A stretch of DNA of 64,000 bases from NCBI GenBank assembly GCA_036785325.1, contig JAXIVH010000018.1, positions 7,552,949 through 7,616,948 of the forward strand, read 5' to 3'. Source of the DNA: Urophycis tenuis. Lineage: Eukaryota; Chordata; Actinopteri; Gadiformes; Phycidae. Both the position numbers and the translations under genes were made by a program. The notes under the pieces were generated by a model. It saw only the letters and a program-made list of their open reading frames with translations. It did no database searches and was not told the DNA's origin. This document shows positions 1 to 10,825 of this stretch, one piece after another (within the stretch, counting starts at the first letter, position 1; every line of letters begins with the position of its first letter).

Positions 1-285
1 AGAGAGGATGTGTCTGTGTGTCAGTGTTACAGGAGAGAGGATGTGTTTGTGTGTCAGTGTTACAGGAGAGAGGATGTGTCTGTGTGTCAGTGTTACAGTA
101 GAGAGGATGTGTTTGTGTGTCAGTGTTACAGGAGAGAGGATGTGTCTGTGTGTCAGTGTTACAGGAGAGAGGATGTGTTTGTGTGTCAGTGTTACAGGAG
201 AGAGGATGTGTCTGTGTGTCAGTGTTACAGGAGAGAGGATGTGTCTGTGTGTCAGTGTTACAGGAGAGAGGATGTGTGTGTCGGG
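1..285. repeat. 33-bp minisatellite
   Basis: About 8.6 copies of a 33-bp unit (core gatgtgtctgtgtgtcagtg, then ttacagg and agaga). Units alternate between tgtctg and tgtttg through most of the array, suggesting 66-bp dimers. Because 33 is a multiple of three, long open frames repeating MCLCVSVTGER appear; these are repeat artefacts. The array is cut by the window edge. Confidence 0.95.
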
Positions 286-2313
286 TATTTGTTTTGATGT
301 GGATTTGGGCATATAATATATGCACACATACATCCACATCCACACATACATCATGCAACAACAGAAGATAAAGAATAAGTAGGTCATTGAAAGAGAAACA
401 GTGAGAAAGTTAATCAAATGCTTAGTTTGCATGTCAAACGTGTGCATGTTTGCCTCAGTGTATGTGCCTGGTTGTGTATGCGCCAGGGAGTCAGTACCAT
501 TAGAGTATTGACTCACGTTGTGTGCACTGTGCCACTCATAATACAACACATTCAATCCAAAGTCCAATTCTATGAGAGAGAAAATGAGAGAAGGTGAAAA
601 ACAGAGAATGGACTAAAACGATGGAGAATGATAAGGACAACAAACAGGCCCCAGGCGAACCACAAACACACGCATTCTCATCACAATTACAGTCCCAAAG
701 TCATGCATCAGACTAAGATGCAATGACATGTTTGAAAGGAAAACAAAACAGATGTACCGGAACAGTAAATGAAAACCCCAATTCCCCCAAAATTACTTTT
801 CTAAAGTAATGCTGAGCTTACTTTACACTGACATGCAGCCCGATAAGGCTTAGAGAACAATATTCAGAATGGGATCCACTACTGAGCTATATAACATTAT
901 GAAGCAGGAATCAATCATATTGTTTATAAAACATTTAAATTATTAATGTTAATGTCATGCAAGTCTCTGTGATATAGGGTAAATGCATTGTAGCGGCCAT
1001 TTATCTGGACCAGTTCTGTGGTTGGTATTGGTGTCTTTTATTTGAAGTCTAAGGGAACCCACCGTTTCATCTTAAATTTGAACACTATGACACTTCAACA
1101 CACACTGAGTGCTGCTGTGTTGGTAAGCCAGTCCTGTGGTTGTGTTATAATGAGGTGTTATACATTAGTGTCCTGGAAACCCTCCATGCTGCAGCCACAC
1201 AGACGGAGCGCCACATATCCACACACTGTGGAGCAGCGCTGTGAGGTCAAAGGGCCTCCCAAAACACACTTGGCTTTATGTTTCTGAATGATGCTACTCT
1301 TTTATAGCCTTATGAGGTCACCATCCAGGCTTGAGTTTACTGAAGTTTACGTTTTGCAATGAATATCAGTCTGACCTTGGCTGGGGAGTAATAGATTCAT
1401 TAAATATGGGCGCGATTTTATGTTTAAAAAAAAACTCCAGCCAATCAGTGATGCTCTTGCTCTCATCGCTCTTGCTGATTCCGGTTGGAAGTAAATTAAA
1501 AACATAATCACCTCTGAGAAAAGCCTTCTGTGCAGAATTCTGTTCATCGGTTGACATCGATATTCAGTGTTTTCTGGATAAAAACCGCTGGATTGCTCCG
1601 CAGATTGCTACATTTTCCAGGGCGCTGTAGTTTGTTAAGTCTGCAGGCTGTGGGCTCTCTGTTCATCAACCCCCCCGTAGCACTGACTGGTCGCAGCATT
1701 TTGACCTTTCTGGAAAATCTTTCAACGAGACTGAGGCCAGAATGATAGCAGGTCAGACAAGAGGTCCTCCTCCATGATGCGTACAGCCAGTAGAACAGTA
1801 AGAGCATCAACAATGGGACATCTAGGTGAACGGAAATCTTCAGCTACCATCTTTCTTACCCTACTCTATTTAAATTACCCATATTCTACTCCTATTGAAT
1901 AGCCCTCTTAACCTGTGATCACAGTCCTCATTTTAAATGACTATCTTACGGCACTTCCCATTTACCATTCCTTTGAAATATTGACAGAATTGTATTGTTT
2001 CCATGGCAACCAATAATGTTATTCACTAACGGTTGCCTGTATGCCCTGCTACGACAAGTGTCATCTCATCGACCCCTTGCAGAATGTCCTGTTCATAGTA
2101 TGTGTTGTGTGTGTGGAACATACAGTCCAACACAATCCTCTTCACACTAATCAGCCCTGATCAATTCCTCATATCGGCATGGTAACGAAGCAGCTTATTG
2201 TGATACAATTGGTCAACTGCTTCAGTGTATCGTGACCATGCGTGAAACAAATGATGTGGTGAAGGTTTTTTAGAGACTATATGACTGACCTTAACTATAT
2301 TCAAAGAATTACT

Positions 2314-2587
2314 GATTTGATCCCGTGAGGGAAATTTGGTCTTCTGCATTTAACCCAATCGTGAATTAGTGGAACACTCAGAACACAGTGATGGTGAAGC
2401 ACACAGTGAGGTGAAGCACACACTTAAACCCGATGCAGTGAGCTGCCTGCAACAGCGGCGCTCGGGGAGCAGTGAGGGGTTAGGTGCCTTGCTCAAGGGC
2501 ACTTCAGCCATGCGCACTGGTCTGGGTTCGAACCGGCCACCCTCCGGTTACAAATCCAAAGCCCTAACCAGTAGGCCGGCTGCCCCA
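2314..2587 (-). mobile_element. tRNA-derived SINE
   Basis: Read on the minus strand it starts TGGGGCAGCCGGCC, has a tRNA-like head with CTACTGGTTAGGGCT and a box-B-like GGTTCGAACC (around 2525-2534), then the CCTTGAGCAAGGCACCTAAC body, and ends AAATTTCCCTCACGGGATC. This order matches a very common teleost tRNA-SINE. It appears nearly full length. A remnant of the same head is seen near 40494-40520. Confidence 0.85.
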
Positions 2588-2650
2588 TTCCTATGGGACT
2601 ATGTTATAATACTCGTCTAGTCTGCAGGAAAATAACAAACCAGACCTGGG

Positions 2651-2850
2651 TAGTAAAGGGTAAAGGGGCATTTAGCAGACACTTTTGTCCAAAGCGACTT
2701 ACAATCAGTACATTTGTGGGGTTCGACATGTGGACAGTTGGAGGAGGGGGATCAAGGGGATCGAACCAGCGACCCTATGGTTAGTGGACGACCCGCTCTG
2801 TCCACCTGCTCTAGCCGCTCTACCCACTGAGCACTGAGTACTGCTGCCTG
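2651..2850 (-). mobile_element. tRNA-derived SINE with L2-like 3' tail
   Basis: On the minus strand the head has a box A-like AGTGGGTAGAGC (near 2816-2832, with a short internal duplication) and box B-like GGTTCGATCCC (near 2760). It then passes directly into a tail GTAAGTCGCTTTGGACAAAA and TCTGCTAAATGCCC. The same tail ends the LINE fragment at 10.65 kb (GTAAGTGGCTTTGGATGAAA), so this SINE appears to have acquired a LINE 3' end. Confidence 0.8.
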
Positions 2851-3845
2851 GGTAGTGATGAGACATCTAATTAGGACTCAGCAGCACTGAATTAAAAAAT
2901 AAGCTTGGATTTACAGACAAATCAGGATGCTTTCCAGGCTGAGAAATGTAGAGTGCATACCTGGTTAATAAAATAAAGACATCCAAACAGAGATATCAGT
3001 AGTGTAGACCTAGACAGGCTTGAGAATAATAAAACATAGAATATAAAACATAGATATACAATTAACCAGCTACGAGAGGATAAATTTAATTTGAATGACA
3101 CACAGTAGGAGACGGCTAGAAAGACATAATGGCATTAAGACATAAAGGTCTAAAACAGACAAACAACAACGACAAGCACGCACAAAACGGATCAAACATG
3201 ACACAGATGATGGACAACATGGGGATGAGACAGAGACAAACGGGAGGCCAAAGGGAGGGAGGGAGGGTGTTCAAAAGAACAAACTAGGGATAAAAAAAAC
3301 TAAAGAGCCTGGGCCCGAGGGAGAAGAGATGCCATGGCATGTCAACCCACAGCGCCAGCCTGCCAAGGGAGCCCGGCCCAGCCAATCACAAGAGGCACGG
3401 GGGAGAACCAGGAAGAGAAAGGGGGAAGGAGACAGGGGAGATAAAAGGAGAGAAAGAGGGTGTTGAGGGGGGGTTGAAAGTGGGTCAGACAAGCCAGCAG
3501 ACGGTGATCTGTGTCTCCAGCAGCTGGAGATGGTGGAGTAAAGCTTCCAGGACCCCGACTGGGGAGCACATCCGCCAAGACACACAGACACGCATTCGAC
3601 GACAGACATACCACACACACGCCGCAATGCAAACGTGCACACATGCCAACGATGTAGACATTAGTACCGTATATTGTACTTCTACTGAAAAAGCACAACA
3701 TGGCTCAACTGAGCCAATCCCCCCCCCCCATTTTATGATTTATTAGTTTGTATATTTGCGTGTCACTGACATCACCAGCACCCGCTAGGATACCATGGCA
3801 ACATTACTATCCAATCAGAGATCCCACATTAGGGCTTTGGGCTGA

Positions 3846-3850
<5 letters not shown>

Positions 3851-3887
<37 letters not shown>
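3851..3887. repeat. (GT)n microsatellite
   Basis: About 18 uninterrupted GT dinucleotides. Confidence 0.95.
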
Positions 3888-3888
<1 letters not shown>

Positions 3889-4511
3889 AAGACAGAACCT
3901 AGGAGAAAGAGGAAAATAGAGATAAAGAGAGACACTAAATGAAGAGCCAAAGCATGGGACACACACAATGTAATTAAACAGAGGCAGTGTGTACACCATG
4001 CAAGATAGCAAATATTTAAAGATCAAATCCAGGTTATCAAAATCCTATTACTCCAAAGCCCCCCTGGTCTGCTACGAACCCTGGTTTTATTGGACAGAGT
4101 GTTTCATGTCAGCAAACACAACGGGACTTGGGGAAACGGATTAAATTGTCTCAGTCTCCCCTGCTATTGACAGTGTGTTACCACGGTGTGGTGGACACAG
4201 ACAGCCCAGTATGCAGCACCCATTTCCCCCCGCAGGATTAAAGATACACACATCTTAGCTGTGGGTGAGTGATGTGCTCATTAGATTCATACTGCTTACA
4301 GCAACCTGGCTGCTTTCCCTTGTAATCAGCACCTCCTCTAGAAAGGTACTCCTCCTCACAGTGAGATGCCCAGTAGAAACATATTGTTCTAGTGGTCCAC
4401 AAGGGCAATCACCCAGTAGAACCACAGGACTCAAGCACAAACTATATTTTTGTATATTTATTTATTTACTGGGACCTTGTGGTCTTCATTTGTCATGCCC
4501 ATCTTTTTTAG

Positions 4512-4751
4512 ATATGGGAACGAAATTCGTTCTCTGTATTTGACCCATCCTATTGTACATAGGAGCAGTGGGCTACTATGATCAGCGCCCGGGGAGCAAG
4601 TTGGGGTTCAGGGTTCAGTGTCTTGCTCAAGGACACTTCGACACGCAGACAGTTTTGGAAGTGGGGATCAAGGGGATCGAACCACCGACCCTACGGTTAG
4701 TGGACGACCCGCTCTGTCCACCTGCTCTACACACTGAGCTACTGCCGCTCC
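4512..4751 (-). mobile_element. tRNA-derived SINE, related head but different tail
   Basis: The minus-strand head is GGAGCGGCAGTAGCTCAGTG with the TAGAGCAGGTGGACAGAGCG stretch and box B GGTTCGATCCC. It nearly matches the head of the SINE at 2.7 kb. The body carries GTGTCCTTGAGCAAGACACT and ends GGATGGGTCAAATACAGAGA then ACGAATTTCG, a body type shared with the SINE at 2.3 kb. Confidence 0.85.
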
Positions 4752-4887
4752 AAACTAGGTACACAAAGCTTAAACAGCACTGTAGTCAGTAGTTTGCCTT
4801 ACCTGAGTGTGGGTGAGTGTGTGTTTGTTTTAAAGTGAATGTGGGAATTTGTGTAGGCAACACTTCAAGGTTAACAAGGAGACACCT

Positions 4888-4937
4888 TTGTGTGTGTGTG
4901 TGTGTGTATATGTATATACATATACACACACACACAA
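4888..4937. repeat. perfect (TG)n-TATA-(CA)n palindrome
   Basis: Left arm of TG repeats, centre tgtatatgtatatacatata, and a matching CA right arm form an almost perfect inverted repeat with no loop. It could form a hairpin or cruciform. Confidence 0.85.
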
Positions 4938-5248
4938 CTCATATGGACTTCAATGTGTGACTGTTACAGCTGTGTTAAGTGGATATAATTGCACTTAAGT
5001 TATGTTTTGCAGGTGACTTCCTCAGTGTCTTTTTTGCCTTCGTGTGCTATAGAGGGCTTACCATCCAATATTAAAGGCCTAGGTCAACCGAGGGCCCTCA
5101 TAACCTTGCCATTACTTATTGAACATATCAATGGGTAACCTAGTTACTGTTGGTCTTTCTGGGTGTGTGGGGTTGATTTGTGCAACTACCGTGCTGGCAG
5201 GTGGAGACAAATGTATGACAATAAGCACACAAGCAGACACAGATGGGG

Positions 5249-5250
<2 letters not shown>

Positions 5251-5279
<29 letters not shown>

Positions 5280-5288
5280 TTGCACAGT

Positions 5289-5328
<40 letters not shown>
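5251..5328. repeat. interrupted (CA)n microsatellite
   Basis: Two CA runs are separated by ctattgcacagtga. The same ctattgcaca follows the second run, so the interruption itself is duplicated. Confidence 0.95.
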
Positions 5329-5329
<1 letters not shown>

Positions 5330-5758
5330 TTGCACACACACAGTACAGTGGCATAGTGATGTGAATCATCTTACGTTCAGGTACAGTAAAGAAATAAAGA
5401 GAGAGCTGCCTTTTATTTTAACATTCACTGACACTGGAATTGCTCAACTGTCCATCTTTATACATGAAAGGCCTGTTCATGCACTTTTAAATGACTGTTG
5501 TTTGCGATCTGCATACATGTAGGTCAATGTGCACATATCATTACTAAGCCCACATGTATAGGCTTCTATATACACATAAGTCATGTGTGTGGATATGAAT
5601 GTGTGAGTGGTCCATGCAGAGGTCTAGCTGTGTACATTGGCACTACTGTCTTAATGTGAATTTTATATATATCTGCAAATATATTATTTATTTACTAACC
5701 TGTGAATGTACTGTCCCAAGTAACAGCATTGGCCAAGAGGGTGAAAATGTACACCATG

Positions 5759-5760
<2 letters not shown>

Positions 5761-5796
<36 letters not shown>

Positions 5797-6031
5797 GACA
5801 GGACTTGCATTGCCTCGACAAAATTATACGGCCGTAGAAGCTATAAATATTTATGTAGCTCCTGCCTCATATTTATTTCATCTCACAGAGCCTGTATCAC
5901 AGAGACAGCGGGGTAGTACGGATAGTACACACACACTCTAACGCATGCACGCACACACACACACTAATGCACGCACGCACAGACACACACACACTCTAAT
6001 ACAAACGCACGCACACACACACACACACACA
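5761..6031. repeat. cluster of (CA)n and GCAC-type tracts
   Basis: One CA run lies at 5763-5794 and a mixed gcacgcacacaca cluster at 5927-6031, followed by a purine-rich stretch to about 6120. Confidence 0.9.
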
Positions 6032-7105
6032 GCAATAGGGAGGAAAAGAGGAGAGTAAGGAAGAGCCAGTGAGAGAGGAAAGAGAGCAAGAGGGAGTGAG
6101 AGAAGGGGGGAAGGTGGTGGGGCGTGGTGAATGGCGACAGGTTGAGTGTGGAAAGAAGTGGTAACAGTGGCTGAACTCTGGTGTGATGCAATAGAGGAGG
6201 AGAGAACATGATGGAGTCAACGCTTTGTGGATGAATCAAAGTTAAGGAGAACCAAGAAGAGCTGTGGCCCCCAGAGGGTTTCCAGCTGGGACCAGACACT
6301 GGGCAGCATTGAATAGAGACAACCTTAAGACAACCTTAAGACAACATGAGGTAACATGTATGGAGGAAATGATCTGGAGATCATCAAGGATTTCAGTGGC
6401 TTTTTGTAAAGGTGGAGAGGAAATACAAATATGATCTTATTCATTGAAAGGTTAAGACTGCAGGTGCAGCCGGAATAGTCATTTTGTTCATGTTTTTCAG
6501 ATATAGAGAACAAAGTTATGTTCATAAAAAATTGGATGGAACAGAATAACTCATAAATAATAAATGGAATTTATGTAATTTGTTTATGGATCACATACTT
6601 TATTGAACAAGTGTATAATGGGACCCAGGGAAAGCTAACAACGCAAAGAATACAATTGTCCATCTTTAAAAGTGTAGAGGGAGGTGCAGCTTTAAGGGGA
6701 CTACTGGACTCACAAGCCAAGCGTGGAAAACAGCTTTATAAAACCAGGAGGGTTCTCAAAGTCGTGGTTCCTTCTGGCACCCCAAGAGCACACATGGGCA
6801 GATGGCCCCAGAGTCCAGACATTATGCACAGCTTTCCCTCTCAGACCGGACTGTAGTATAATTAGTAGACTTGGTAGACATGGATGTGAAGTATTGCCGC
6901 TGCGTTAATGCAATCTGGCCATTTCCCAGCCACGCTTTGGACCCATACCAATGTTTGCTTTTGCATCCCTAAAACATAGTGAGTTTTACTGTCCATCAGC
7001 CTGCACAGTGTGGCACAGTACTGCAATCATTAGATGTGTTTTGGATTGTGTTATTTAAATCTCTAGCAGACAGCAAGTATGTGAGAACAGTGTGGAAAAG
7101 ATCAG

Positions 7106-7106
<1 letters not shown>

Positions 7107-7138
<32 letters not shown>
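7107..7138. repeat. (GT)n microsatellite
   Basis: About 16 GT units. Confidence 0.95.
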
Positions 7139-7140
<2 letters not shown>

Positions 7141-7363
7141 CAGTAAAACCCTTCTTAACATGCATGGCACTGTTAGTAAATGCTTTCTACATTTTAATGA
7201 TGAACTGATAACTGTAAATAGATAAGGTGAACATGTAGCATGGTTGAATATGATGATGGAGTATACTGGAGTGCAGACCTTACATTGCACTCACACAACT
7301 CCACCACATTCACTTCTAATACAACTGGGAGACAGCCACAGTGGGAGGAGTCAAGACCAGACC

Positions 7364-7402
7364 AACAACAACAACAACAACAATACTACTACTACTACTA
7401 AT
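7364..7402. repeat. (CAA)n(CTA)n trinucleotide repeat
   Basis: acaacaacaacaacaacaat followed by actactactactaata. Confidence 0.9.
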
Positions 7403-8972
7403 AAGAATAATAATTGACAGAATAACATTCTTCTGGGATGTTAAAACGGGAGACCCAAGTCAATCCGTCTGCATGATTCCCTCTCCTGGCAGCGTCAGCC
7501 TCTGTGACAGTCCACTGACCTCCAGCTGAGAGGATGTCTAGACCACAGGCCAAAACTGAAGAGCTCAGATGCTCACAAGAAGCGGGATGACAGTGACTTG
7601 GCTCTGTCGCCGGCCCCGTCCCCAGCAGTGTGTTGCACTGGGAGCAGGCCCTGCCATGTTGTTCATCTCCTCTTGGATTTTTTGACTAGTTGAATGTTGG
7701 CAAGCTAAATATTTTGCCTGTAAATGTTGAGAACCTGAAAAACATACCCCCCAAAATAAACCACCATAATTCCACATACAAATCTTTTTGCCAAAGCAAT
7801 CATTATCTTTTTTAAATTCAAATAATGTTGAAGTAAATATCCATGTTGGTTTAATAAATAAAACATGTAGTATAATAATGCATGATAAAGCATTCTGTTG
7901 GCCCTCCTCTCACTCTCCAATGTTCCCCCTCTCTGTCCCTTCTCTGACCCTCTTCCTCGTTGCATAACTCCAGCTGTGGCCTAGTGCCAGGCAGCGGTCT
8001 GCAGGTCTGCCTGTGCAGGGAGAGAGAGCGAGAGAAAGACAGCTAATGACTCTTGAATAAGTACATGTGTTGTGGCCTGAAGTACATCATCTTGTGTAAG
8101 AGGCGTATCCACCATAGTAATGAGTGAGGATGAATATACATGATGCACGCTGCTTCAGGGAGGCTTGATGCTTTACCTTGAGGCGCTGAACCAGCAACCA
8201 GTCAATGTTCAGTATTACCTCGGCTCAAAGGGATCCAAGTAGTGGCTGGTGTTTTCAGGATGTAAGCCTGCGTGTTCAATCTCTTCATTCAGTCCTCCAC
8301 CTTCCACTCACATGGACCTCGGGCTCATTTACCATCTTCATTTACCATCTATCTCCACACAACCGGATGCTTTAAAATGTAGTAGCAGCTAAGCGACACT
8401 CAGGGACACCATATATCTTACTGCTCAGCATTCAGACAAAACCAATCATTTTGGACTTCTAGCCTCGTTTGGGAGCCGATCTGCCCGTTCCTCCTTCTTT
8501 GTGCACATCTCTCCTGTTTCTATCACTCTTTAAGACATACCGTAGCATTCCCTCTGCTTTTAATAAGTACTCTGTTCTGTAGACCTCCTCCCTGGCAGGG
8601 GACCATTGTACAGCCAAGTCACACACAAACACAGGCACAAGAAAAAAGAAAACCATTATGCACGCTGAGACTGATAGACGTTTCATTCCTTACTGTCTGT
8701 CCAGGGATGATTAAGTGATAGTTGTTTACGGTCAGGTTCACGTACAAGGCTAGAGATGACTCTCTCTGATTGTTTTGTGAAGGGATGGCTGGGATTATGG
8801 CCTGGACTAGGAAAAAGCAATGCAGCACCAGAAAAGTATAGTTGCACCTGGGCAAGATATTTCTGCTTGTGCGATATTCTGAAATGCTATGGCCCTTGTT
8901 TCCTGAAATAAAATATCTGCGCCCTGGGACCCTAGAGTGTCTGACTGGAGCTTACTGTAGTTTGGTTACATT

Positions 8973-8973
<1 letters not shown>

Positions 8974-9013
<40 letters not shown>
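8974..9013. repeat. (CA)n bordering the assembly gap
   Basis: About 20 CA units running directly into Ns; true length unknown. Confidence 0.95.
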
Positions 9014-9213
9014 NNNNNNNNNNNNNNNNNNNNNNNNNNNNNNNNNNNNNNNNNNNNNNNNNNNNNNNNNNNNNNNNNNNNNNNNNNNNNNNNNNNNNNN
9101 NNNNNNNNNNNNNNNNNNNNNNNNNNNNNNNNNNNNNNNNNNNNNNNNNNNNNNNNNNNNNNNNNNNNNNNNNNNNNNNNNNNNNNNNNNNNNNNNNNNN
9201 NNNNNNNNNNNNN
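9014..9213. other. assembly gap of exactly 200 N
   Basis: Two hundred consecutive Ns directly abut a (CA)n tract that starts near 8974 and CA-rich sequence resumes after it, so the gap most likely reflects assembly failure in a dinucleotide repeat. Its real size is unknown; the round number suggests a placeholder. Confidence 0.97.
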
Positions 9214-9793
9214 GAATCTCCAATCCAAACACACACACAGACACACGTCTTCCCGTGAGCAACAGCAACACATTCACACTCAGTAAGCTTACCATGACAT
9301 TGTGTGCACACAAAGACAGTGGGGCTGATTCTGCTGGGGTAAAAGCATCGTCTAATCAAGTATATCTACCAATTTGCCAGAAAAACAAAGATTACTGGAA
9401 AACTTAGCACACTGACACCGAAAGGTTAAAGGGATATGCTGAGAAATCTGTAAATTGGCATAAATTGGCTTGAAAAGATTCAGACGAGTTGTTTAATTCC
9501 AGATTCATCATTGTCATCAACTCATTGACTTGCAGAGATAAGTCAATGGAAGCGGCTATGGGAAACAACAAACAGTAACACAAGAAACTACCCTTCTGAC
9601 ACTAAATTATGATTTGGAATGAATGATCTCGTCTGAATCTGGGCAAGACAGGCAAATACCAATTTACATACAGTATATCTCAGTTATCCCTTTAATGTGA
9701 ATATAGGACAAATAAGAAACAAAAACAATATTTTGAAACTGGAGTTACTGGTGCTTTACATGTAGATGAATAGTCAGCTACACTGGAAACACA

Positions 9794-9816
9794 GGAGAGA
9801 GAGAGAGAGAGAGAGA

Positions 9817-9856
<40 letters not shown>

Positions 9857-9866
9857 AGAGATGAGA

Positions 9867-9922
<56 letters not shown>

Positions 9923-9924
9923 GA

Positions 9925-9994
<70 letters not shown>

Positions 9995-10021
9995 GAGAGA
10001 GAAGAGAGAGAGAGAGAGAGT

Positions 10022-10113
<92 letters not shown>

Positions 10114-10136
10114 TAGAGAGAGAGAGAGAGGAGAGA
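9794..10136. repeat. ~340-bp interrupted (GA)n tract
   Basis: Almost pure GA with scattered T, C or extra A/G interruptions (gatgag, gaagag, gtagag). The mirror-symmetric polypurine strand could form triplex DNA. It ends where LINE-derived sequence begins nearby. Confidence 0.95.
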
Positions 10137-10328
10137 TTGAAAGACATCTGAGGGATGCTTGTGTTATCGACAGCCCTTCACACGTCGAGCCAATAAACTG
10201 CCAATAGATGATCAATCGCCGTGCCGGTGGAACAGTCAGGCTCTCACGTTCTGTAATCAATATCCTCTTTTCCGCTTTTAGGCGATCCACAGCGCCCCAG
10301 TGGAACCCCACAACACCCACAGGCACCA

Positions 10329-10655
10329 CAGTGGTGGAACGAGCTCCCTGCCAATGTTGGGACTGCAGAGTCACTCCCCATCTTCCGGAAGAGACTCAAG
10401 ACCCACTTGTTCAGAGTTCACCTGAACCCTGCATAACCCTGCCCTCACGCTCTTATTTGTTGTACGTCTTTGTAACTTGGCACTTAGCCAGAGATGTTGT
10501 ATACTAGCAATGGTTAACCTAGCAATTGAAATGCTTGAAACTTGTTCTGGTGACTTTCTTACTGTAACAGCAATGAAATGTTTCACCTTCTTCTGAATGT
10601 ACTTTTTGTAAGTGGCTTTGGATGAAAGCATCAGCTAAATGCCCTGAATATAAAT
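10329..10655 (+). mobile_element. 3' end of an L2/CR1-like LINE: ORF2 C-terminus plus 3' UTR
   Basis: Codons from 10329 to the TAA at 10434-10436 read QWWNELPANVGTAESLPIFR then KRLKTHLFRVHLNPA. This is the W-N-x-L-P...F-K/R-x-x-L-K-T-h-L-F signature at the C-terminus of L2/CR1/Rex1-type reverse-transcriptase ORFs. About 220 bp of 3' UTR follows, ending GTAAGTGGCTTTGGATGAAA and AGCTAAATGCCCTGAATATA. Upstream sequence is lost or replaced by the GA tract, as expected for 5'-truncated LINE insertions. The protein fragment is too short to be functional. Confidence 0.8.
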
Positions 10656-10801
10656 CATGTACGAACACATGCTTGCTTATGCTTAATAAGCAAGCATGTG
10701 TTCGTTAAGTCAGTAGACTTAAATGATCATGACCACAAATGTGTGGATTTCAAAATGTCTTGTCAACACTCATTTTTGCCTATAGTCAATAGTCAATATG
10801 C

Positions 10802-10825
10802 CCTTCTTCTTCTTCTTCTTCTTCA
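10802..10825. repeat. (CTT)n
   Basis: About eight CTT units. Confidence 0.9.

Noticed and set aside
2745..2850. tRNA gene candidate from box A and box B
   Set aside because: The head lacks a proper cloverleaf, has an internal duplication and continues into SINE body/tail; likewise at 2.55 and 4.7 kb.
3271..3746. Overlapping open frames of 119-135 codons on both strands
   Set aside because: They overlap on both strands in purine-rich low-complexity sequence, with no domain or splice evidence.
9692..10374. Minus-strand (SL)n and plus-strand (RE)n open frames
   Set aside because: Direct translation of GA/CT microsatellite; same for 49.7, 50.1 and 51.1 kb.
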